Of a stretch of DNA of 64,000 nucleotides, positions 34,782-43,925 are shown piece by piece (within the stretch, counting starts at the first letter, position 1; every line of letters begins with the position of its first letter). A model generated the notes under the pieces. The model was not told the DNA's origin. It saw only the letters and a list, made by a program, of their open reading frames with translations, and did not search any database. The position numbers were made by a program, and so were the translations under genes. The stretch is from the NCBI GenBank assembly GCA_001632425.1, contig KV425551.1, positions 792,996-856,995 on the forward strand, written 5' to 3'. Origin of the DNA: Neolentinus lepideus HHB14362 ss-1. Taxonomy: Eukaryota; Basidiomycota; Agaricomycetes; Gloeophyllales; Gloeophyllaceae.

Positions 34782-36190
34782 ATGGTGAGTGAGCAAGAGA
34801 GGTGATGTCTAAAACCGGGACTCATGGTATGACTAGAGCTCAGACATTGCAACAACAGAGGAGGCCGCGAAGACGATCGCAGCGGATAATATCAAGTCAT
34901 TTGTAGCGGGAGGAGTTGGAGGAGTCTGTGCTGTTCTGGTTGGTCAGTAGTTCGGAACATGCGTTTTTCGATGCGTTTGTCATGAACAATTGGTCTGGCA
35001 GGCCATCCATTTGACTTGACCAAGACGCGACTGCAAACCGCCGCCTCGGGGACCTACACTGGCGCATTAGATGTCGTCCGGAAGACGTTGGCGCGCGATG
35101 GCGTAGGTGGGTGAGTATTTTGATACCATCATGTGCCTACTAGCTTGCCCATCATCTTTGTTAGCCTGTACCGAGGAATAGTACCTCCACTATTAGGTGT
35201 CACCCCTATTTTCGCTGTCTCCTTCTGGGTGCGTGTCGTGTCCTACGATAGCTCTAGTTCTCTGATTCAACTATCATGAAGGCATATGACGCTTCGAAAC
35301 GTCTTGTTCTCTCTGTGACACCTAATCGGACAGACAAGAACTTGTCGACAGCCGAACTCGCAACCGCGGGTTTCCTTTCTGCTATACCAACGACTCTCGT
35401 GACGGCGCCAGTGGAGCGAGCCAAGGTGGTCTTGCAGGTGAGATGATGTCTGCCAGATCCGGTAAGGCAGGGATACTGAGTAGACATATGAAGGTTCAAG
35501 GACAGGGAAAATCGGGCACCCAGTACAAGGGTGTCATTGACGTGATGCGGGGATTGTACAAGGAGGGAGGGATTCGGAGTATTTTCCGAGGGTCGGTAGC
35601 TACGGTTGCAAGGGATGGGCCGGGTAGTGCTGCGTACGCCAATACCATATCGTTCTGTTTGCTTCACACTGATTTACGCCGTGACAGATACTTTGCTGCG
35701 TATGAAGTCATCAAGAAGACGCTTACGCCAGCAGGTGCATCACCAAGTCAGCTGAACTTGGGCGTTGTGGTTACAGCTGGCGGAATGGCTGGTGTTGCAA
35801 TGTGGGCAGTCGCAATCCCGCCAGACGTGAGTTCATATTTCGTCTCAATGACGCCCGCTTTAAACCCCTTCGGTCTTACGCAGGTAATCAAATCTCGGAT
35901 GCAATCTGCACCGACGGGGACTTACTCTGGTTTCCTGGACTGTATCAGGAAGACCATCGCTGCGGATGGTGTTGCGGCGTTATGGAAGGGATTTGTACCA
36001 GCGATGGCGAGGGTAAGTCACATAACTGCTTGGTCTGGCGCCAACCTAACGGGCCCTTTGTATAGGCTTTCCCTGCGAATGCGGCGACTTTCGTAAGTCA
36101 TTCGGTGCATCATATCAACCAAATCCGCTAAATATACACTCTTAGCTCGGAGTGGAATATTCACGGCAACTGTTGGACACGTTGTTTTAG
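34782..36190 (+). CDS. CRC1: Mitochondrial carnitine/acylcarnitine-type carrier
   Basis: Six-helix mitochondrial carrier exchanging acylcarnitine for carnitine across the inner membrane, feeding beta-oxidation. Ten exons: 34782-34784, 34837-34942, 35002-35110, 35165-35228, 35282-35437, 35494-35633, 35688-35826, 35884-36012, 36066-36092, 36146-36190. They give 305 aa, the family length. Three carrier repeats show signatures H-P-F-D-L-T-K-T-R-L-Q, A-P-V-E-R-A-K-V-V-L-Q, and P-P-D-V-I-K-S-R-M-Q. The second signature (A-P-x-E-R-x-K) and the third (P-x-D-V-x-K-S-R) are characteristic of the carnitine/acylcarnitine group. The first coding exon holds only the ATG; the next begins S-S-D-I-A-T-T-E-E. 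Substrate is inferred from the signatures. Confidence 0.9.
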
Positions 36191-36633
36191 TGGGTAACGC
36201 ACGACTATTGCTTCATCTGTTTCGTTCTGGATGGAGAGATGACATCGGTACTGACCTCTGTAGGCATCGTATAGTACTAGTTAGTGGACATCGCATATTC
36301 CTACCAAAATTAATTTTGTCTGGCAAATGCATTGGCAGCACAGCGTCGAATCGCCATCACGTGATCCTGGCACCAATTGGTTCCGCGCGACGCGTCCGAG
36401 AAGAATGCGATCGTCAAGTAAAAGGGAGCACAGCTGCCTTTCTTCCTCTTCCTTTCATCTACTACATATATAAAGCCTTGTGTTGGGGTGCCTTCTCACT
36501 ACTAACGACTTTCACGAAGGTTAAATGCGTTTCACGACTTTACTTCGCGACTAATACTCACTACATTCATTATTTGTGAGTTGCTTACGGTTTCGCGCTG
36601 GAGTTTTACTGATCCTAGGATAGTCACAGCAGG
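36191..36633. other. Spacer with CACGTG and ACGCGT upstream of the unknown gene
   Basis: About 443 bp between two plus-strand genes. It holds CACGTG (36358-36363) and ACGCGT (36390-36395), then an AT-rich catatataaa stretch near 36465 that could be a TATA-like element about 165 bp before the start codon. Confidence 0.4.
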
Positions 36634-38557
36634 ATGAACGAATCCATATCCGTCACGCGAAAGCCGTCTAAATCAAAACCATACTCCGCGTCCGAGTACG
36701 TTGTCTCAGACAGCCTAGCATGTGCATATTCGGGCTCTGATACCCTCTTTCCAGGATCGCGAAGAACCCCCGACTCTTTGAAAAGTGGTCTACTGCTCAT
36801 GGATGCCGGGACGCTTCATGGGGAGATATCCCTGAAGATATACTCGATAGTGTATCTTCTGTATTCAACACAAACGGAACGATACCGCATGCATGGGTCG
36901 ATTCGGTGCGTCGTGTCAATTCCATGTCATGTTGTGAAACGTCCCGCGACGTTGGTTGCAGCGTTCGGAAGTGTATCGGTGCTTGAAGATGACCGCGCCC
37001 TTGGGGCTGTTGACGTTCTTGCGCAAAGCACACCAAGATCGACCCGAGTTGTTCTCCAATCGCGTCGATGCGACCGCAAACCGGGAACTGCTGGTCGGGA
37101 TCACCATGATATTTAAAGCCTGGCAATGTCTGACGACAAACAAAGAGTCTTGGTCGGAGGCGGACTATGTAGCCAACGTGTAAGTGGCATAATACGTGTC
37201 GTCGACCAAGTTTAATTGCATATCCAGGCATAACACGTGTCGGAATGCGGCTGTCAACGCTAGTAGTTATCGGTACGTCCAAAGCTGCAAGTCGCTCCGC
37301 TCTCCGCTGATCGCGCACAAGTGCACAAACGACGCTGTCCCTACCGCAACCATTGTCACTGCGAGTCACCGCTCGCACAGTTCGGGTAGTCAATTCCACG
37401 ACTATCGTCCCGGATAACCTCCTCTTTCTGCCCAAGCGACTTTGTCACAAACTCTGTTCCGGGTCGCGATCGCCCTTTAGCAGGTTGCGGTGGGACGATG
37501 CGGTGGTGGCCATCTCCGATACCACCTCTGCCGAGCGGGCATTCGTGTACCAGGCGACGCCGTGCGCGCAGTTGCCGGAGACGGAACGGTTCGAGTTCGT
37601 GAGCTCGGTCTCGGAGGACAAGAAGACGGTAAAGGAGGGCAAGCAGGAGGCATACAGGCAGAACCGGATGGCCACGGCCAGTGTCATTCGTCAGCTGGCG
37701 GCCTTCGGTGTCGAGCCGGTGCCCATCTTCGGGCTTGTTTGGGAGAACGGCACTGTTCAAGCGCACGTTGACTGGTATGCCACTCAGGAGGGTAAACCCG
37801 TGAGTAGCATTACTTCCACGCCAAAGTCTTGGATACTCAGGACGTGCAGGCCATTCTGTCGGCGCCGTACATCAAGGACGAGGCCGCGGGCGGGGACGCG
37901 CACAAGTGGCGGCTCGCAACGCCCGGGGACATGCTCGAGGTGTTTGTCCTGATCCGCAACATCGACGCGTGGACGGTCGACGGGTTCTACAGGCGCGTGG
38001 CGAGGGGCGTCACTGCCATGGCGGACCGCGTGTGCAGCGGCGCGCGCGCGTTCGTCCCGTGGAGGCGCGCGGGCGAGCTCGTGCCGGCGCCGCGGCGGAG
38101 TGCGGGGGCTGTGGTGTCGGGGGCTGGGGCGCATAGGACGACGGTTGTGCGGCGGGATGTTGTGGAGGAGAGTGTTGCGACGGAGGGGCGGACGAGGACG
38201 CAGAGGCTGTCGATGGAGAGCGTCGAGGTGGTGGAGGATATACCTGTTCCTGTGGCGAAGGCATCTGGCAAGAGGAACGCGCGTGCGACTAATGCGGGTC
38301 TCTCTCGAGGCAAGGGTAAGCTCGCACTCGCCACTGTTGAGGAGGTTGCGCCCAAGAGACCTGCTGGAAGCAAGGCCGCTGCGGGACCCTCGAAAAAGTC
38401 GGATAAACCGAATGCTAGGGGTCCCCTTCAAGAGAAGGCAAAAGCCCCTCAGCTAGAGCTGTCTGGGCGTCCTCGCGTCCAGACGCGCTCGCGGCCGTAT
38501 AGGCAGAATGCGTTGGATGCAATGGTCCTTAGGCGGTCGCCGAGAAAACGCGGTTGA
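36634..38557 (+). CDS. Uncharacterised agaricomycete-type protein
   Basis: Six exons (36634-36695, 36755-36905, 36962-37179, 37228-37272, 37322-37799, 37841-38557), 556 aa. The N-terminal third is helical (P-R-L-F-E-K-W-S-T-A-H-G; L-T-F-L-R-K-A-H-Q-D-R-P-E-L-F). After L-S-L-P-Q-P-L a beta-rich middle includes F-V-Y-Q-A-T-P-C-A-Q-L-P-E and then A-Y-R-Q-N-R-M-A-T-A-S. That is followed by G-L-V-W-E-N-G-T-V-Q-A-H-V-D-W and later I-R-N-I-D-A-W-T-V-D-G-F. The last 200 residues are basic and low-complexity with R-R-S-P-R-K-R at the end, likely nuclear. The middle recalls an expanded group of basidiomycete hypothetical proteins, some fused to kinase-like domains; this is from memory and not verified. 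The intron at 37273-37321 is the one that bridges two different frames. No function assigned. Confidence 0.78.
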
Positions 38558-38673
38558 GATGATTTATCTGCCATTTGCTTCATGTCTTGTATATTGTACG
38601 ACGTTGTAAGACTATGTCAATAGGTATGCTACGTTTGTTCTCCGTTTGCCGTCCATAAATAAGATATGCAGAC

Positions 38674-40601
38674 TCATTTCCACGCGCTGGGAATCTTGCC
38701 CACCACGTCCTTCCACAATCCAATCCGGCCGTGCTCCCAGTCCTCTACAAAGGAAAGGCCGGCATTCCCGCGGCGCCCCTGCTCCCTCTGGAGCCTCTTC
38801 TCCGCGTCGCACCAGAAGAGCACCCAGTCGGCGCCCATCCTGCAGTGCCCCGACGCGCGCTCAAAGTACCACTTGTTGACGGGGTTGTCGGCGCGCGAGC
38901 GCCAGACGAGGTCGCGGCCCTCGCCCATGCCGCGGTGGCCGCCCGGGTTGGGGTTGACGGCGTAGGGGAGGCCGAGGCCGTACGACTCGTCGTGGAGCGC
39001 GACCCAGAGGAAGTCGACGGTGCCGTCGCCCTGGTGCGCGGGGAGGACGGCGAATTTGTCGAGGTAGGCGATGGGGTCGGGGGCGGGGGCGGGCTCGGCG
39101 GTGACGAGGGCGGCGCCGGCGTAGTCGCCGGCGATGATGGCGAAGGAGAGGGTGGTGGCGAGGCGGGCGAAGAAGGCGGGGGCGTCGAGCGTGCGGTGGA
39201 AGGATTGCTCGAGGAGGCGGGTGAGCTTGGGGCGGTCGAGCGCGGCGGGGGAGCGGAGGACGCGGATGGGGAGGCCGGCGCGGAGGAGGGTGGGGGTGTT
39301 GGGGGTGAGCTTGCGCGCGGGGGCGAGGCCGTGCGGGAGGGAGGAGGACAGCGCGGGCTTGTTGGTGATGAGGTTCGCGATGAGGGAGGAGGGGGAGCGG
39401 TGGTTGACCATGACGGCGGAGGCGGAGGGGGGCATCGCGGCGAGGCAGGTGCGCGCGAGGGCGAGGGTGGCGAGGGCGGTGGGGTGGGTGGCGCGCCAGG
39501 CGGGCTGGAAGGTGGCGGCGATGTGGTGGGACTCGGAGTGGAGGTTGATGAGGAGGTGCGGGAGGCCGGCGCGGGCGTAGGAGGGGACGCCGCCCTCGCG
39601 GTTGATGATCATGAGGCGGAGGGGCGTCAGGTCGACGTCGCCGGGGGATGGCGGGAGGTCCGGGTCGGAGGTGGGCGCGGGGGTGGGGGCGGCGGCGACC
39701 ATGGCGCGGACGAGGGCGGCGATGACATCGTTGGCGTCGACGCGGGTGGAGCGGCAGAAGGAGTCGAGGGCCAGCGGGGGGAGGACGGGGATCTCGCCGG
39801 CGCGGAGGGCGCTGCGGATGAGGGTGAGGTCGCTCGGGTAGGCGTGGGCCTCGGGGATGTATTCGCCCTTTGCGTCTGTGTGCTCGTCGTCGGGGCTGGG
39901 GCCGAGGCGGACGAGGGCGCCGAGGGTGGGGCGGGCCTTGCCGCCGTGGCTCTCGAGAAAGTGGGCGACGCGCATGGTCTCTTCGAGGATGGCGTCGCGC
40001 TCGTGCTCGTCGCCGCGGACGAGGTCGTCGTTTTCGATGACGATGACGGAGACGAGGCCGAGCTTTTCGAGGTAGATGATGCCGCGGCAGACGGAGTCGA
40101 GCTGGCGGTCTGTAAAGGGGCCCTGGATCTTGACGAGGGCTGTGCGGCGGTAGATGGGGTTGAGGATGTCGTTGACCACGGGGGACACGGAGCGGGGTTC
40201 TTCTTTCGGATGGGGCAGGGTGCGGGTGGGCAGAGGGGGGCTATGTGAGGGAAGAGGGTCTTTGATGGGATGAACTAGTGGATTGGGACGGGGACGCAGG
40301 CCAAAGTTTGCCATGTATGATTTTGTATCGCGGGAAGAGGGGTTGGCGCGGAGGATAGAGAGGATAAAGTCCTGGTGGGATGTGAGTGTGGGAGAGTAAG
40401 ACGGCGGCATACACGCACATTATCTGGGGGCTCGACATCGTCAGAGTCTGATGGCTGGCTACGGAGATTCCGGACTGTCTGTCGTGCTACAGTCAGTAGG
40501 GTCGGGGCTGGGGAGAAAAGACTGACTGCGTAAAAGGCTTTGGAGGTGGTGGCAGGAGCAGCCAGGCGAGAGCAGGTGTGGCGGAGCGAGTGGGAGAGCA
40601 T
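38674..40601 (-). CDS. ARG2: Acetylglutamate synthase, mitochondrial
   Basis: First enzyme of arginine/ornithine synthesis, forming N-acetylglutamate from acetyl-CoA and glutamate in mitochondria. Two exons (40601-40419 and 40371-38674), 626 aa. An Arg/Ser-rich, acid-free N-terminus (residues 1-45) is a probable transit peptide. The central amino-acid-kinase-like domain shows A-L-V-K-I-Q-G-P-F-T and V-S-V-I-V-I-E-N. The C-terminal GNAT-like NAT domain shows Y-L-D-K-F-A-V-L-P-A-H-Q-G-D-G-T-V-D-F-L-W, then L-V-W-R-S-R-A-D-N-P-V-N-K-W-Y-F-E-R-A-S-G-H and W-V-L-F-W-C-D. The long second exon is very rich in G/C at third positions, which opens a meaningless 505-codon frame on the opposite strand. 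Convergent with the unknown gene 116 bp away. ACGCGT lies at 40694-40699 upstream of the start. Confidence 0.93.
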
Positions 40602-41370
40602 GGTGGGCTGTGAGGGGTGCCATGGCCGATATAAACCAGGAGGCGCACTGCAATTTTACCGCGAGATTAGATTAGATCTTGCCTTTTCAGGTAACGCGTC
40701 GCTGGAGTTAATGTCACCCCTTCTATCGGACTTTTTCCTCGACGGGCATTTGTCGGCCCAGTGATTCCTCACTTTTGCCATTGGTTTCGTTTCAAAATCG
40801 CGCGTCCATCGTGACTCTCTTACGTCCCTTCATACTTGGTCAGAGCTGTACCCCTCCGGTCGACCAGGACCAGCACAACCTGTTCCCCGCTGAGATCGAG
40901 TCAAACCTGGGCGCTTCTGCCACAATCACGGGCGCCATTCTTGCAGAATACGGCAAGGGAGACCATTGCCATGCATCTTCTATTCAAACATCATCCATCG
41001 CTCTTCATCCTGCCACATAACCGACCGCGCCTCGCCCACCCCCTGCCTGTATACCCGCACACCGCCTCATTGCATAGCGCCGTCTTGGGATCTCCAAATG
41101 CTCGGTTCAGACCCGCGCGCTTTTGGCTATCGCTTCTTTCATTGGCTGCCCCTCTATCCACTTGCGATATTTCTGCTATGAAACGGCGTCGTCAGGTACC
41201 CGGTGATTCAGGAATCAGGATGATGTTCGCTGGCTGGTCTATGCTCGACGCTGTTGCCTCTCTGGGGAGGTGACGCTATGCTGCAATCATCGCCCAACTC
41301 GCATTGCTGTGGCCCGCAATACAGTCACCCTCCGCGGCAACGTAAATCGGATCTTGCCAACACGCCGTGC
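40602..41370. other. Gene-free stretch before the repeat array
   Basis: About 770 bp upstream of the acetylglutamate synthase gene. It should contain that gene's promoter in its first few hundred bases. No open frame with protein character, tRNA or transposon terminus seen. Confidence 0.4.
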
Positions 41371-43280
41371 GAGAGCGTCAAACTGCGGCGGCTTCTCGCG
41401 TTGGAGTCTATCTGATACATCTACAAGGCGTTTCGGTAAAAGTAGGACTTTGGCGCCTGGTTTCTTGCTTCTCCATCTAGGGCTCAGACAGTACGCGGTC
41501 TTCAGGACAGCTATCTTCTGTCTTCCCTGCGACTACAACGATCTCCTCTTGTTCGACCGGTTTGCCCCATTCGGATGAGTGAAGAATGCCATTCAATATT
41601 CAAAACCTGGGTCCGGCCAACCACTTCTTTGCACTGCTTGCTGCGTTCTCATAGCAAGAGACAAGACGCTTACTGCGCTCTCATAGCAAGAGACGAGACG
41701 CCCGCTCTAGCGCCGGGATATTTCTGCTCAGAGACATCATATTCGTGATGGAGCGGTAAATCACGGCGACCTATCGTGTCCGGTGCTCGTGGATGTTCAC
41801 GCAAGTTTGACGGGCATCCCCGGTTTAATCAACTCGTCGGCCATCTCACACCCAGGGTCTCCATATCTGATACATCTACAAGGCGTCTCGAAGGACCTTA
41901 GCGCCCGGTCTCTTGCTTCTCTATTATACAGCCATCTAGGGCTCAGACAGCATCCGGTCTCCAGGACACCCTTCTGTCTTCCCGGCGACTACAGCGATCA
42001 TGCTCCTCTTGTTCGACCGCGTTGCCCCATTCGGACGAGACCACCCTTCAATCCGTGCGTCCGGCCAACAACTTTTTCGCACTGCTTGCTGCGTTGCATA
42101 GCAAAATACGAGACGCTTGCTGCGCTCTCATAGCAAGAGACGAGACGCTCGCTTTAGCGCCGGGATATTTCTGCACAGCGACATCATATATATATCTAGG
42201 AATCATATTCGTGATGGAGCGGTAAATCACGGCGACGTATCGTATCCGGTGCTCGTGGATATTATATGGCAAGAGCGTCAAACTGCGGGGGCTTCTCTCA
42301 CATCTGGACTTGGAGTCTATCTGATACATCTACAAGGCGTCTCGGGAAAAGAAGGACTTTAGCGCCCGGTTTCTTGCTTCTCCATCTAGGGCTCAGACGG
42401 CATCCGGTCTTGTGGACGCTATCTTCTGTCTTCGCTGCGATTTCAAGGATCTCCCGTGTTACTCCTCTTGTTCGACCGGTTTGCCCTATTCGGACGAGTA
42501 AAGACCACCCTTCGATCTGTACGTCCGGCCTTTCGATCCTTTGCATTGCTTGCTGCGACAGTCGCGACGCTTACTTTAGCGCCGGGATACTTCTACTCAG
42601 AGACATCATATATATATCTAGGAATTATATTCGTGATGCAGCGGTAAATCACGGCGACGTATCGTGTCCGTTCTCAACAGGAGGACGAGATCATGGGTAT
42701 CTCCTTTTCAATCAACTCGTCGGCCATCTAACGTTTAACATCCAGGCGAGGAAATGAGGCGCCTCGTCCGATTATAATTCCCAGGCTGAGCGTTGTCCTT
42801 GTAATAAGGATAGACGCGGCAAGGCTTGCTGTACGCTCCAGCTCAAGCGCTCTCATCCTGTGTATCTATGCTCCGGCGAGCTTTGTGGCTCCGATGTCGA
42901 TCATTGCCAGGAACTGTGCGTGGGATCCCGGCCAATAGTTTAACTGGGTGCGCCTTTTGTGGCAAACAACGGCACCATCAGCGTCCGGTCTTCAGGACAC
43001 CCTGCGACTACGACGATATCCTCCTCTTGCTTTACCGTTTTGCCGTCAAGACCGCCATTCGATCCGTGCGTCCGGTCAACCACGTCTTTGCACTGCGTTC
43101 CATAGCAAGAGACGAGACGCTTGCTCTAGCGCTGGGATATTTCTGCTTGGAGACATCATATCTGCGAATCATGATTCATATTCGTGATAGAGCGGTAAAT
43201 CACGGTAACGTATCGTGCCCGGTGCTCTCAGCAGGAGGACGAGATCATATGTGGGTATAATCAACTCATCGGTCATTTAA
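41371..43280. repeat. Degenerate tandem repeat array, about four units
   Basis: Diverged copies of a module recur head to tail. The string attcgtgatg-N-agcggtaaatcacgg starts at 41741, 42207, 42631 and 43180 (last copy slightly changed), giving spacings of 466, 424 and 549 bp. A second landmark, ctgatacatctacaaggcg, occurs near 41411, 41866 and 42319. The motif gcgtcaaactgcgg starts the first and third units (41374 and 42274). Within units, a sub-repeat of about 37 bp (tcatagcaagagacgagacgc) is itself doubled near 41648-41700 and 42097-42148. No open frame is shared intact by all copies. No transposase, long terminal repeat or terminal inverted repeat was recognised. Confidence 0.75.
42781..42980. 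repeat. Second repeat module, copy 1
   Basis: Starts ccaggctgagcgttgtcctt and includes taaggatag, gcttgctgtacgctccagct and cctgtgt-atct-atgctcc. It ends with ccggccaatagt ... gccttttgtggcaaac. A clear second copy lies about 570 bp downstream, so a unit different from the 420-550 bp module is also duplicated. Confidence 0.65.
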
Positions 43281-43347
43281 CCTCCAAGCGATGAATCCTC
43301 TGAGAACGCGCACCAGTCGATGAGGTGCCTCCGACGATTATGATTTC

Positions 43348-43755
43348 CAGGCTGAGCATTGTCCTTGCAATAAGGATAGGCGCGACATCATGATGCTCCG
43401 CCAAAGCTTGCTGTACGCTCCAGCTCCAGCGCTCTCTTCCTGTGTAGCTATGCTCCTGCGGTCTTTGTCGCTCTGATGTCGATCATTGTCAGGAATATGG
43501 CGAAGTATGCGGTGCCGGGGACTGCGGGTTCCACCCTGGGAGGCTGGCGAGTGTGGTGGAGATCTGTGGCGGAGATGTGTAATATTACTCGTATTGTATC
43601 TTCAATCTTTGCACCAGTGACAAGCCTGAAAACCTTGTTTCCCTACCCGAGCTGAATGCTGAGATGACTTTACGCATGCTATGTGAGACTTGTACGGGAC
43701 CCCAGCCAATAGTCTGCCACTGTGGCCTTTTGTGGCAAACTCGACACGGCACCGA
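43348..43755. repeat. Second repeat module, copy 2 (expanded)
   Basis: The first part (43348-43500) repeats 42780-42910 with few changes (ccaggctgagcattgtcctt, taaggatagg, gcttgctgtacgctccagct). The last part (43700-43745) repeats 42928-42970 (ccagccaatagt...ccttttgtggcaaac). About 190 bp of unrelated sequence separates the two parts, so the copy has gained an insertion relative to copy 1. Confidence 0.6.
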
Positions 43756-43925
43756 GAAGCACAGAAGCGCTATTAGTGATTCACGCCACGTGCGAGGCTA
43801 TTATCTTGCCGGTACCAATTCACTCGCTTCACCTCTCCTCCTGCTTCTACGAACACTGCAACATATCACATAAATCCATCATCATTTACATACTGACGAC
43901 CCGCGTGCTATAATAGCGCACGGAA

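Noticed and set aside
38731..40248. 505-codon plus-strand open frame with Gly/Val/Glu-rich translation
   Set aside because: It lies opposite the well-supported acetylglutamate synthase exon. Its low-complexity composition is explained by extreme third-position G/C in the real gene.
41270..43260. Similar-looking short translations in the repeat array (shared S-D-T-S-T-R-R and F-L-L-L-H-L-G-L-R strings)
   Set aside because: The shared peptides only reflect the DNA repeats. Frames differ between copies and stops interrupt them, so I do not call a protein family.
40602..43925. Possible transposon or retroelement
   Set aside because: No transposase or reverse-transcriptase motif, no target-site duplication and no terminal repeats could be found.
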